Below, in pieces: positions 1-9,955 of a DNA stretch of 54,652 bases. The position numbers were made by a program, and so were the translations under genes. The notes under the pieces are model-generated. The model saw only the letters and a list, made by a program, of their open reading frames with translations, had not been told where the DNA came from and made no database searches. This stretch comes from a bacterium (GTDB taxonomy: Bacteria > Elusimicrobiota > Elusimicrobia > UBA1565 > UBA9628), in assembly GCA_021782205.1 (NCBI GenBank), contig JAJXVH010000014.1, positions 1 to 54,652 on the forward strand. Direction: 5' to 3'. Numbering within the stretch: position 1 is the first letter of the stretch; each line of letters opens with the position of its first letter.

Positions 1-7
1 TCCGCCC

Positions 8-1036
8 GTGGCGACGTCTCTCGCGGCGCCTTCCGCGGCGCTGGGCCTGCTCGCGGCCCCGCTGGCCGCCCTCGCCGCGGTCCCGACTTTCCCCGCGGCC
101 GCCCTCACGGTCGCCGCTCCCGCCGCGGCCGTCGCGCGAGCGGCCGCGCCTGCGAGCGCGCCCGCTCTGCCCGCTTTACGGGCCGCGTCGGCGTGGACGC
201 CTCCCGCGCGCCAGACCGCCGGAGAATCCCTGCGCTCCTCCGCGGCGGCGCCGTTCGAAGCGGATATTTCGGCTTCGCCCACGGCGGCCGCGACGGCCGA
301 AGCTCCCGCGCCTCGGATTTCGCCCGCCGACCTGGGCCGGTCATCCGAGCTCGCCGCCGCGCGCCCGGACTCCACTCCTCCCGCACCCCGCGCGCCCCGG
401 CCCAAGCCGTTCTTTCTGCGTCACTACCGGCTGGCGCGAAACGTCGTGGTCCCCTTGCTGAGGCTGATCTACCGCGTCGACGTGAGCGGCCGCCAGTTCC
501 TGCCCGCCGGGCCCGCGCTGATCGTGCCGAACCATGTCAGCTACTTGGACCCTCTGCTGGTCTCGTTGGCCGCCGACCGGCCGATGCGATACCTGATGTA
601 CCGCGGCCTCTACGAGACGCCGGGACTGGAGTGGCTGTTCCGCGCCCTCGGCGCCATGCCGATCTCCTCTAAAGACCCGCGGCCCGTCACCGCCGCCACG
701 CTGGAGCGCGCGCGCCAAGCGCTGGCGGACGGCGAGACGGTGGTGATCTTTCCCGAGGGCCACCTGACCTACGACGGCAAGCTTGACGCGTTTCGCTCCG
801 GCTTCCAGCGCATCGCCGCCGGCGCGAACGTCCCGGTGATTCCCGCAGGAGTGTCGGGGATGTGGGGCTCGGTCTTCTCGCGCGCGCCCGGAGCTTCGCT
901 CGGACGCGGCCTGCTGGCGCTCCTGCGCGCGCGGCGGCGCGTGTCCGTGCGGTTTGGACCCGCGCTCGACCGCGTCGACGCGGACTCGGCGCTGAAAAGA
1001 GTGACCGCCCTGCTCGGCGCCCCGGTCCGTCCGTAA
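8..1036 (+). CDS. plsC: 1-acyl-glycerol-3-phosphate acyltransferase (PlsC family) with long N-terminal extension
   Basis: Membrane-associated acyltransferase expected to acylate lysophosphatidic acid in phospholipid synthesis. The catalytic HX4D motif is His176-Asp181 (NHVSYLD), the FPEG motif is at residues 248-251, and a VPVIPAG motif follows. The family domain starts near residue 135; the first ~130 residues are an Ala/Pro-rich low-complexity stretch beginning with a hydrophobic, signal-like segment. The frame is open to the window edge, so the GTG at 8 may not be the true start and the gene may be 5'-truncated here. The family is clear; the exact acyl acceptor is not. Confidence 0.85.
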   Translation: MATSLAAPSAALGLLAAPLAALAAVPTFPAAALTVAAPAAAVARAAAPASAPALPALRAASAWTPPARQTAGESLRSSAAAPFEADISASPTAAATAEAPAPRISPADLGRSSELAAARPDSTPPAPRAPRPKPFFLRHYRLARNVVVPLLRLIYRVDVSGRQFLPAGPALIVPNHVSYLDPLLVSLAADRPMRYLMYRGLYETPGLEWLFRALGAMPISSKDPRPVTAATLERARQALADGETVVIFPEGHLTYDGKLDAFRSGFQRIAAGANVPVIPAGVSGMWGSVFSRAPGASLGRGLLALLRARRRVSVRFGPALDRVDADSALKRVTALLGAPVRP

Positions 1037-1051
1037 ATCCGGCCCCGGCTC

Positions 1052-2074
<1,023 letters not shown>

Positions 2075-2080
2075 GACGCG

Positions 2081-2086
2081 ATTTTA
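2081..2086 (-). promoter_or_regulatory. -10 element of the HtrA-like gene
   Basis: TAAAAT on the minus strand, 6 nt before the ATG. No convincing -35 is seen. The same element is duplicated in the right repeat copy, where it would drive only a 17-codon remnant. Confidence 0.5.
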
Positions 2087-2098
2087 TATCATTGCCCC

Positions 2099-2125
2099 GT
2101 GACTTCGCCGCTGCCGCGCTTCTAG
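2099..2125 (+). pseudogene. Truncated duplicate of the methyltransferase 5' end
   Basis: GTG followed by seven codons (MTSPLPRF) and a TAG. The functional copy at 10034 has CAG in place of this TAG, so a single c-to-t change at 2123 closes the frame. Similarity to the methyltransferase gene ends three codons later. It is a by-product of the 100-bp duplication. Confidence 0.85.
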
Positions 2126-2177
2126 CCCGAGAAGGCGCGAATCCCGGATTATAACGTGTCGCGACAGCCGGCCGGTC

Positions 2178-2206
2178 TGGACATGGCCGGCGGCGCGCCC
2201 TATACT
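2178..2206 (+). promoter_or_regulatory. Promoter of the first insert gene
   Basis: TGGACA at 2178-2183, a 17-bp spacer and TATACT at 2201-2206. The start codon follows 8 nt after the -10 element, so the transcript is probably leaderless or nearly so. Confidence 0.6.
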
Positions 2207-2214
2207 TCGGCGGT

Positions 2215-3330
2215 ATGGCGGATGGGAAACAAGTCTCGTGCGCCGCGGCTCTCGCGTCGCTTTCTTTAATCGCCTCCACCGTCGGTGCCTCCTGGAGAGT
2301 CGAGAAACTCGAGCCTTCTCCCGCGTTTCCTGTGCGTCATGTCTGCGACGCAACGCGTTGGCACCAGGATATCGTTAAGGAGAGAGGCCTCGCGATCATC
2401 GATCCGCTCTGCGCCGACTTGCGCGGGGACGGGCGCGAGCGCATGTACGCATCGCTCAGCGAGGGTCCGGTCGTCGAGATGGAACTGATGCCGGACGGCC
2501 CGCGAACTTCCGAAACGCTGATCGACGAACCGAACCCGGGCCTCGCCTCCGCCCCCCTTTCCATTGCGCCATACAAGCCCGGCGCGAATCCATCGCTGTT
2601 CGTCGGCGGCGCGGAGCGCGTCAATATTTTGACTTGGAACGACGGGCGCTGGGAGCGGGAAAGTCTCCCGACCGGGGACGGCTCCGGCCTCAGCGGCATC
2701 GCCTTCGGCGACGCCCGCGGAGACGGTCGCGCCAGAATCTACACCGCGTTCGACGGAAGCCTCGCGGAATACTCGCCGACTCCCCTCGGCTGGCACCGCC
2801 AGGTATTTTCCCCCAGGCTCGGAATGATCCGCAGGCTGGCCATCGAAAAAGCCGCGGGGCGGTCCGCCACGGCCTTGCGGCTGGAGACCGACCACGGCGT
2901 TTACTCCCTGCGCTGGCGCAACGAAGGACGAGTCGCGGTCCTGGACTTCGATGCCCGCAACCGGTCGCCGGAAGAGGCAACAGGCTTCTCCGCTCTCCTC
3001 CGGACTCGACTCTTCCAGATCGGCAACTGCCGCGTCCTGGAACGCTCCGCCGTCGTTACCCTTCTGCGAGAGCGGGCCTTGCTGTCAGCAGGACTTCTCG
3101 ACCCCGCGTCGGCTTCCCGGGCCGCGACGCTCTTGGGCACCGACCGCATCATCATCGGTTCGCTCGGGCGCGAAGCCGAAAAAAATTTCGCCGACGTCCG
3201 CATCGTATCGTCTCGGACCGGGACGGCCTCCCGTTCCGAATACGTCGTCTGGAACAGCGACGCCGAGATGGAAAAGGCCGTCGAACTCCTCGCTCAGGCC
3301 GCATGTCCGGACACGAGCCGCCCCCCATGA
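2215..3330 (+). CDS. Exported protein with propeller-like N-terminus and C-terminal CsgG/FlgO-like domain
   Basis: A signal peptide spans about residues 1-26. The middle contains repeated blocks of the form ADLRGDGRERMYA and GDARGDGRARIYT, typical of FG-GAP/VCBS-like beta-propeller blades. From about residue 240 to the end the sequence fits the CsgG/FlgO/TolB-N-like fold: VAVLDFDA, then RVLERS, then a Leu-rich helix and LGTDRIIIGSLGR, ending with a description-like DVRIVSSRTG strand. Such domains occur in envelope-assembly lipoproteins; this protein has no lipobox. It overlaps the next gene by ATGA and lies inside the repeat-bounded insert. The function is unknown. Confidence 0.75.
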   Translation: MADGKQVSCAAALASLSLIASTVGASWRVEKLEPSPAFPVRHVCDATRWHQDIVKERGLAIIDPLCADLRGDGRERMYASLSEGPVVEMELMPDGPRTSETLIDEPNPGLASAPLSIAPYKPGANPSLFVGGAERVNILTWNDGRWERESLPTGDGSGLSGIAFGDARGDGRARIYTAFDGSLAEYSPTPLGWHRQVFSPRLGMIRRLAIEKAAGRSATALRLETDHGVYSLRWRNEGRVAVLDFDARNRSPEEATGFSALLRTRLFQIGNCRVLERSAVVTLLRERALLSAGLLDPASASRAATLLGTDRIIIGSLGREAEKNFADVRIVSSRTGTASRSEYVVWNSDAEMEKAVELLAQAACPDTSRPP

Positions 3331-5549
3331 ACCGGCTCTTGCGCGCGACGGCGTTGGTCTTCGCCGCTCTTATCTTGACATCCCGCGTACGCGCGGTATG
3401 GTCGCGTTCCATCATCGCCGAGTTTCCTCGGGGAGCTCAAGGCGCGAAGCTCCTGCGCTTGGCTGAGGGTCCGGCGATCGCCGTCTTTGAAAACCCGAAG
3501 ACTCTCGATCTGTTCCGTCGGCACGACGGTGATTGGACCCGCACCAGCGTTCCGCTCCCCTATGACGAGGCGACGGACATCGAATCCTGCGCCTGCCGGG
3601 GCGACGGCGTCGTGCGACTCTATGTGACCTACAGCGCCGACCCGCACGTGACAGAAATCACCCCCGGCCCCAAAGGCTGGGGAATGGAGGACTTCGAGCC
3701 CGACGGCGAGCGGCTGACTGGAGTCCGCCCCGCGTCGGCCTACACGGACGCAATCGCCTGGGCGATCTCCCACGTTGATCACCGTCCGAGCCTGTTCATC
3801 CGCCGGCGTTTGGTCCAGAAGATTTTCGAATGCCGCTGGAACGCCGGTTGGCGCTGCAGCCCCGCCGCCGAGACCGCCGCCTACGGCTTCTGGGGAGACC
3901 TGAGGGCTAACATCCACGCCTGGTCCGCGAATGACATGCTCCTTGACGGCGGCGTTTTGCAAAAGCGCGATCCCTCGGGCTGGGCGAAAGTCATCGATTT
4001 TCACAGCGCTGGAGCGGTTGCGTCGCGGAGCGTCTTGCGCCGTCTCTACGTCTTCTGGCAGAAGCACCAAGTGATCGACTTAGATTCGGAGCTCCTTCCC
4101 ATCCGCTCGATCCCGATGCTGGAGGACGAATGGGCACCAGTCAACGCCCGCGCTCCCAGAGACGAAAGTCGACCGGACGATCCTGTCGTGCAGCAGATCG
4201 CTGTCCGCCGCGCTTACGATGCCGCGGGAGCGCCGCGCGGCAAGCACGTCGAGACCCTGTTCGGAACGCTGGAGGATCATCAGATCCACGAACTGCGCTG
4301 GAGCGGCGGGCGCTGGAAGGACCAGATCGTTGCCGCGCTGTCCGGGGACAGCCAGAAACCGCTTGTCGGCGACGCGCGCGGCGACGGCCTTGACCGGGTT
4401 TACGCGCTTGTCGACGACCGGGAGGGTTCTGACCGCCGCACAACACTATGGGAACTGACCTATTATCCGCGCCGCGCCGTCGTCCTTGCGCCCGATCCCG
4501 ACTCCGCGTCCTTGGCGCCGGCGGACCGACACCTGCTCGGCGAAATGATGCGCGCGGAAATGGGGCGACACGGCCACCTCGCCATCGTCGACACGCGGAG
4601 CCGCGCCGTCGCCCGGGAGGAGCGCTCTCTGACGGAACAAGGCGCCGGAGGAAATGCCGTCCCCGACGCGGCCGTACGCTGCCGAATCGAGGAGAAAAAC
4701 GGTCTTTATATAGTCTCCGCGCAACTCTCAACGAACGGCACGGCAAGCGCAATGGAATTCAAGGCATCTCCCTCCGCGCGCGCCGAGCTGCCTCAAGCAG
4801 TACTGGCCCTGGCGCGGCAAGTGGCGGAAGATTGGCCGCAGAATCTCGCCGAAGGCGCGGGATCTCCGGCGACCGCGCGGGCCGCGCCCACAGATTCGGC
4901 ACCGTCGCCAAAGGCCGCCGCTACGGGAGACTGCGACGTTCTGGTCATCCGCTACAAAGCGGTATGGTCCGATCCAAGCGTGACCCGCGCGATCGACGTC
5001 GCTCTGAACAGCCACTCGCGCCAAGAACGGACCGACGCGAGCGTCACCTCGATGGCCGCGTTGGGAATTCCAAAGAACTCCGATGGCCTCGCTCAGGCTC
5101 GCCGTCTGATCGCGTCTTCCACGCCGTGGTGCCGATATTGGGGATACCAGATCATCTCCTATCTGGAACTGGCCGGCGTGCGCGACGCCAATTCCGAACG
5201 CGACCTTGTCCGCGGGCTCCAGGACCCCGATGCGTCGTCACGACGCGGCGTCGTGCTGGCCCTGGGTGCCTACACGGATGCGACGCTGCTCCCTTCGCTC
5301 TATCGCATTTTCTCCGCCGACCCCAGCCCGGACGTGCGCATGAGCGCGGCCATCTCCTTGTCGGGCTCGGGGCTCTACACCCCGGAACAGCGGAGACGGA
5401 TGCTGCCGATCTTTCTACGGGTGCTCAAAGACCCAAGCCAGGATCATCAGACCCGCGAATGGGCGGCACACGCCATGAGCGACATCACTGGACAGGGTTT
5501 CGGAATGGACGAAGTGCGCTGGCAGGCTTGGATCACCGCTCACCCCTAA
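3327..5549 (+). CDS. Exported propeller / CsgG-like / HEAT-repeat protein
   Basis: The start ATG overlaps the stop of the preceding gene, so the pair should be translationally coupled. The 740-residue product has a signal peptide (about residues 1-23), an N-terminal part with the same GDARGDGLDRVYA-type blade motif as its neighbour, and a degenerate CsgG/FlgO-like region at about 381-510 (VVLAPDPD, then AIVDTRSRAV). The C-terminal ~120 residues show HEAT-like repeats (LQDPDASSRRGVVLALGAY, then SPDVRMSAAISLSG). The two genes look like diverged paralogues, the second having gained the repeat tail. The function is unknown; a periplasmic scaffold or sensor is an inference only. Confidence 0.7.
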   Translation: MNRLLRATALVFAALILTSRVRAVWSRSIIAEFPRGAQGAKLLRLAEGPAIAVFENPKTLDLFRRHDGDWTRTSVPLPYDEATDIESCACRGDGVVRLYVTYSADPHVTEITPGPKGWGMEDFEPDGERLTGVRPASAYTDAIAWAISHVDHRPSLFIRRRLVQKIFECRWNAGWRCSPAAETAAYGFWGDLRANIHAWSANDMLLDGGVLQKRDPSGWAKVIDFHSAGAVASRSVLRRLYVFWQKHQVIDLDSELLPIRSIPMLEDEWAPVNARAPRDESRPDDPVVQQIAVRRAYDAAGAPRGKHVETLFGTLEDHQIHELRWSGGRWKDQIVAALSGDSQKPLVGDARGDGLDRVYALVDDREGSDRRTTLWELTYYPRRAVVLAPDPDSASLAPADRHLLGEMMRAEMGRHGHLAIVDTRSRAVAREERSLTEQGAGGNAVPDAAVRCRIEEKNGLYIVSAQLSTNGTASAMEFKASPSARAELPQAVLALARQVAEDWPQNLAEGAGSPATARAAPTDSAPSPKAAATGDCDVLVIRYKAVWSDPSVTRAIDVALNSHSRQERTDASVTSMAALGIPKNSDGLAQARRLIASSTPWCRYWGYQIISYLELAGVRDANSERDLVRGLQDPDASSRRGVVLALGAYTDATLLPSLYRIFSADPSPDVRMSAAISLSGSGLYTPEQRRRMLPIFLRVLKDPSQDHQTREWAAHAMSDITGQGFGMDEVRWQAWITAHP

Positions 5550-5552
5550 GAC

Positions 5553-8471
5553 TCATTCCTTGTCGTAGCGGCGGTCCAGCGAGGCGATGTGAAGCCCGGC
5601 CCCGTCGGGTCCGTCCGCGAGAACAAAAGCCCGGTGGCCGACCATCAGCACGCTTTTGCCGGTAAAGTGCTCCGGATAACGCACGGTGCCCACGACGAAC
5701 GGCACGCGCGGCTGCGAGATATCGACGATCATCAATGAGTCGTTTCCGGAGGCGCTGGCCCCCGTGATGAGCAACCAATCCTTGTTGATCGACATTCCCC
5801 TCGGAAGCAGTTCGATGCCCGCACCGAGTCGCGGCGAGAACCGTTGGACTTCGACGGGATTGTCGACATCGATAATTCCCACGTAAGGATGGTCGGCGCC
5901 GTCGATCGCCGCGAAAACGCGATGCCCGCTGGCGGCGATGCCCGCGGCGCGGCCGGGAAGGGTGATCGTCTTGATTTGATGCGGTCGCGAAGAGACGGAC
6001 ACATCGAACACAGACAACGATGCGCCGGCCGTCTCGAACGCGCGTCCGCCGGAAATCACCAACGCCGCTATTCCCCGCGAGGATCCGCGAGTTCGCCCAA
6101 GCCGTTTTAGCGAACGCGCATCATAGATCTCCAGCCTATTATTGACGGCAACATAAAGCAGTCCCTCATGAGCGACGGCGCTTTTGATGCCCGACACGCT
6201 CAAGGATTCCAAATGCCGCGGCTGCGGAATCGTTTTGTCAATTTCATACGAATCGACGCCTCGATCGCCGATGACATCCAGCGTCGCGCCGGTGATCGCG
6301 ATCTCCACGACGCTCCCGCGCGTCGGATACGCCGCGACAATCTCCGGAGCCGCTTCTTTCTTCAACACCGCGAGATACCAGCCTTTCAGCCCGGCCGCAA
6401 CGTAGGCGAAGCGACCGTCGGCGCTCACCGCGACGTCCTTGTAACCGCGGCCCAGAAGCGGCGGCAAAGGCGTCGGAGAAAATCGATTCACACGGAACGT
6501 CGCCTGCGCCCTAATTCCGTGGTTGGAAACACGAATCGTCGCGGATCCCGTCTCGACGGCCAGGACGACGCCATCTTTTGTGACCGGGACCGCCTTCGGA
6601 TCGCTGGATTCATATCGCGTGCCCAAATCGGGAAGAGCGATGTCGCCGGTCGACCCATCGGAGAAATGTCCGATGACGCGCAGACGCAGCGTGGTGACTG
6701 CGGGCAATCCCGTGGACTGCACCGCGGGCACTCGGGTGATCTTGCCCGAATTCGGCACAATCTCCATGGATTTAAGACGCGCCGGCCGGGACTGGATCAC
6801 GACGCTCGCAATAAGCGCGCCGTTCTCCGCCGTAATCACGGCCGTTCCGGGGCCGTGCGCTTGCGCGACGCCCTCTCGAGACACGGAAATGACGGAAGGA
6901 GCGGAACTCCGATACCGAGTGCCTGTGATTGAGGAGGTGAGATTTGACGTCTGTCCGGAACCGGCCGTTCCCGTCACAAAGAGAGCGATCTTATCTCCGG
7001 GCTGACGGAGCACCGGACCTTCCGGCCCGATGGCGAGGCGATTCATCGCGTTCGCGGGTCTGATGTCGACGGTCACCGTCATCGTGGCCGTCATCTGTTG
7101 ATAGCGAGCCCGCAGAACCGTGCTTCCGGAGGCGAGCGCATACAGCAATCCCGTCGGACCTAGCGCCGCGACGCTCGTCTGATCGACCGAGAACTGCATG
7201 TCTTTATACCCCGTGATTTCTCCTTTGTTGCCGTTGCTGAATTGACCTTCCACCCGGGGGCGGGAATTGTCGCCTTTGAACCGAAAATAAATCGGCCCCT
7301 GCAAGCGCATGGACCGCAATTCGGAGCCCAAATTGACCTGGACGAAGCAGTTGTAGATTTGACCCCAGCCGATGATCTTGACCATCGTTAAGCCGTTTCC
7401 CCGTGCCTGGACTACGCCGCTCGGATCGACGCCCGCGACGCCAGGGTGGTCCGCCGAATAGCTCAACCCCATGTCCGAACCGCTCACGTCCCATCCGCCG
7501 ATGTAGCGACCGGAAGCATAGGTAAGGTTTGTCACATGGAGGGCTTGCCTCTCGCCCACGCGAGAGAATTCAAGCAGCTGGGAACTCGAGAAAAGTGACT
7601 GGAAGGCCGTTGCCTCCGGCAGCCCCCAATTCACGCTGCCGCCGGGCAATGACTCCACGCCCTCCGATACCGAACCCGGCGGCGCGGACCATGCTATGGA
7701 TTGACGGTACTCCTCGGCGCCCGCGGACGGCGGCGGACGCCTCGTCACCGTCGGCCTTACGACGCGGGGCTCACGCGCGGCCGCCGCGGACGCCGCGCCC
7801 GCCTTCTGCACCAGAAGCACGTGCGTCCACTCATAGCCTTGGGTCCGTCGCAGCACGTCGGCCCGCGGCGCAAGTTCCCTCAGGCGGTCCTCGGCGACGC
7901 GGCGCTCGACCGGATCCATGCGGTCTGCGGAATTCGCCGACAACTCTCGCTTCAAACGTTCGAATTCAGCCAGATCGGCCGGGGCGATGCCGTGGAACGG
8001 TCCCAGAGAGCCGTCACGCTTCTGATACCCGATCTCATCGTCGACCTGGGGCGAACCCAGCGCGAACAGGTCGCGGCGAAAAGCCGCGCGGCCAGTCTCT
8101 GGAACCCAAAGGCTCTGCCCGTAGGTCAGAGTGGCATCGACGATTCCGGGGTCCCAGCGCGCGGTCACGTCGCAGCCCGGGGTGAGGTCCGACGCGCCGG
8201 CGGCCGCGAACGCCGCGGCAAGCCCGTGCTGCGCGACGGAAAGATCGGCGACCGCGATCTGATAGAAACGCGGCTCGATCGCGGGCCGACAGCCTTCGCG
8301 GTCATAAACGAAGGTGAAGTAGCCGCCCGGTTTCAACGGCGGTCGCGGACGCTGCACGCCCTCGGCCGCCGAGGCCGAGAGCGCCGCCAGCACCAGCGCC
8401 GCTCCCGCAAGCGCGGCCGGGCGGAGCGTCGCGTGCGGGCTTCTTTCCGAGCCGCGGGCGGATTGCCTCAT
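5553..8471 (-). CDS. Large secreted protein with bacterial Ig-like domains and a C-terminal beta-propeller
   Basis: The 972-residue product starts at the ATG at 8471, 7 nt after the caspase-like gene's stop, with an N-terminal signal peptide. Residues ~40-300 match nothing I recognise. Residues ~335-664 hold about four BIG2-type Ig-like units, each with the SSDPKAVPVTKDGVV / GTAVITAENG pattern. Residues ~670-972 form a propeller with LVIVD-type repeats (SLMIVDISQPRVPFVVGTV; VGIIDVDNPVEVQRF). These folds are usual in surface adhesion or display. It is probably co-transcribed with the upstream caspase-like lipoprotein. Its stop lies 3 nt from that of the converging gene pair. Confidence 0.75.
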   Translation of the reverse strand: MRQSARGSERSPHATLRPAALAGAALVLAALSASAAEGVQRPRPPLKPGGYFTFVYDREGCRPAIEPRFYQIAVADLSVAQHGLAAAFAAAGASDLTPGCDVTARWDPGIVDATLTYGQSLWVPETGRAAFRRDLFALGSPQVDDEIGYQKRDGSLGPFHGIAPADLAEFERLKRELSANSADRMDPVERRVAEDRLRELAPRADVLRRTQGYEWTHVLLVQKAGAASAAAAREPRVVRPTVTRRPPPSAGAEEYRQSIAWSAPPGSVSEGVESLPGGSVNWGLPEATAFQSLFSSSQLLEFSRVGERQALHVTNLTYASGRYIGGWDVSGSDMGLSYSADHPGVAGVDPSGVVQARGNGLTMVKIIGWGQIYNCFVQVNLGSELRSMRLQGPIYFRFKGDNSRPRVEGQFSNGNKGEITGYKDMQFSVDQTSVAALGPTGLLYALASGSTVLRARYQQMTATMTVTVDIRPANAMNRLAIGPEGPVLRQPGDKIALFVTGTAGSGQTSNLTSSITGTRYRSSAPSVISVSREGVAQAHGPGTAVITAENGALIASVVIQSRPARLKSMEIVPNSGKITRVPAVQSTGLPAVTTLRLRVIGHFSDGSTGDIALPDLGTRYESSDPKAVPVTKDGVVLAVETGSATIRVSNHGIRAQATFRVNRFSPTPLPPLLGRGYKDVAVSADGRFAYVAAGLKGWYLAVLKKEAAPEIVAAYPTRGSVVEIAITGATLDVIGDRGVDSYEIDKTIPQPRHLESLSVSGIKSAVAHEGLLYVAVNNRLEIYDARSLKRLGRTRGSSRGIAALVISGGRAFETAGASLSVFDVSVSSRPHQIKTITLPGRAAGIAASGHRVFAAIDGADHPYVGIIDVDNPVEVQRFSPRLGAGIELLPRGMSINKDWLLITGASASGNDSLMIVDISQPRVPFVVGTVRYPEHFTGKSVLMVGHRAFVLADGPDGAGLHIASLDRRYDKE

Positions 8472-8478
8472 CGCGACG

Positions 8479-9855
8479 TCAGCGCGCAAGCAGCCCCTCC
8501 CCGCTGCCCGAAAATTGCGGAACCTGATCGCGACCGTACTTCTTCGCCGCCAGGACCGAAACCTCCGCCGCCACGTGGCGCTCCAGCGCCGGCCAGGAGG
8601 ACGGCGCCGTGGATCTTCGCGCGAGCTCACGAACGAGGAAATAGGTGAAAAGTGAGTGGCCTTTTTCCGGATACCACGAGGCGATCTGGCCGCCGCCCGC
8701 GGCCGTGATCAGGCTCACGCCCTGAGGGACGTCTGCCTTCGCCGCGCGCAGGACCAGCGGGCTGGCGTCGTGGATCAGGGCCCCTCCTCCACTTCCCCCG
8801 GAAAAGCAGGACTCGAGGACCACGGTCGCCCGGCGCGCACCCAGCTTCGAGAGATTCGTCAGAAGGACATCGCGAGGGTAGCCGTTGAGCTCGACGTAAT
8901 CTGGATTGGCGTCCGACGGAACCAAATAGGAGCGGCCGGTCTTCACGCTGGGCGCTCCATGGCCGGAGTAGTAGACGAAGACCTCCGCGGAACCGCGCGT
9001 TCGAAGACTCAGCAGACGCGACAGACGGCCGTGAGGATCACCCGGCCCGCCGAAAACGGTCTCCAACTCCGCCTTGGTCGGATCCTCGAGCTCGAGGACG
9101 TTTTCCTCGCGATAACCGAGCGAGCGCGTCAGATAAAGCTTCATGAGCCGCGCGTCCACGCGGGCGAACTCCGCGCGGGGAACGTCCTTATTTTTGTAGT
9201 CGCGCACGGAAATCACGACCCCAAAGGCGTCTGGCCTGACTCTCCGCGTCGTCGGCAGGCTGTCCGCAAGCGCGTCACGCCTGGACGGCACGGCACCGGT
9301 CGGGGCCCTCGCGCCTGCCGGCGCGGCGAGCGCGTCTCGGATCGCCGCCCGCGCCATCGCGTCAAGTTCTCCGGGCTGCGAGCCCCGCTCGACGACGGCA
9401 TTGATGATCTCGCCCGTCTCGACGCGCACGACGCGCGCCGTGAGGATGTAGCCCTCGCCCAGCTTGGAAAAACTTCCGAACGCCATCAAGCTTGCTCCCA
9501 AAAGACGGCCGACGCGGACCGCCGCCTCCTGGTCGACGATCTCGGCTTGGCCGACACGGAGCTCCTTGACCACCTCCTCGATTCGGGCGCGCTCCACAAG
9601 CCTCAGGTCGGAGCGCCCGGCGAGTTCGACGGACATTATCTCGGCCAACGTCCCGCCGAGGCCACGGAAGTCCGCATCGCCGGTGTTGTTGTTCAGCGGC
9701 AGTATCGCGATCGTCGCTGCGCCGCGCCGCGGAGCCGGCGCGGCCGCGGGCGCGGGGGAGTCAAATACGGGAGCTGCCGCGACGGAAACAGGACGGCGAG
9801 CGGCGCACCCGGCCGTCGCCAGCGCCGCGCACAGCGCGAAGATCGAGGCCTTCAC
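8479..9855 (-). CDS. Lipoprotein fusing a CsgG/FlgO-like domain to a caspase-like (C14) peptidase
   Basis: The GTG at 9855 is preferred because it gives a short Lys-then-hydrophobic lipoprotein signal ending ATAGC and sits after an AGGGG stretch; a TTG at 9870 is the alternative. Residues ~48-175 form a CsgG/FlgO-like domain (IAILPLNNNTGD, RLVERARIEEV, LLGASLMAFGSF). Residues ~205-458 are caspase-like: His299 in VYYSGHGAP and Cys350 in VLESCFSGG give the His-Cys dyad at a spacing normal for the family. The active site appears intact, so an active protease anchored to an envelope membrane is expected. Substrate and trigger are unknown. It heads a two-gene unit with the Ig-like protein. Confidence 0.82.
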   Translation of the reverse strand: MKASIFALCAALATAGCAARRPVSVAAAPVFDSPAPAAAPAPRRGAATIAILPLNNNTGDADFRGLGGTLAEIMSVELAGRSDLRLVERARIEEVVKELRVGQAEIVDQEAAVRVGRLLGASLMAFGSFSKLGEGYILTARVVRVETGEIINAVVERGSQPGELDAMARAAIRDALAAPAGARAPTGAVPSRRDALADSLPTTRRVRPDAFGVVISVRDYKNKDVPRAEFARVDARLMKLYLTRSLGYREENVLELEDPTKAELETVFGGPGDPHGRLSRLLSLRTRGSAEVFVYYSGHGAPSVKTGRSYLVPSDANPDYVELNGYPRDVLLTNLSKLGARRATVVLESCFSGGSGGGALIHDASPLVLRAAKADVPQGVSLITAAGGGQIASWYPEKGHSLFTYFLVRELARRSTAPSSWPALERHVAAEVSVLAAKKYGRDQVPQFSGSGEGLLAR

Positions 9856-9906
9856 GATCCCCTGCCCCAAACAGTCGGAGCGATTTGACGGGTACCCATG
9901 ACGTTG

Positions 9907-9935
9907 AGCGTAGCCCGCACGATGCCAAAGCGCAA
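9907..9935 (-). promoter_or_regulatory. Candidate promoter of the caspase-like gene
   Basis: On the minus strand, TTGCGC (9930-9935), a 17-bp spacer and TACGCT (9907-9912). The leader to the GTG would be about 45 nt. Both hexamers are weak, so this is tentative. Confidence 0.35.
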
Positions 9936-9955
9936 GGTCGGAACGTCTCTAGGAT

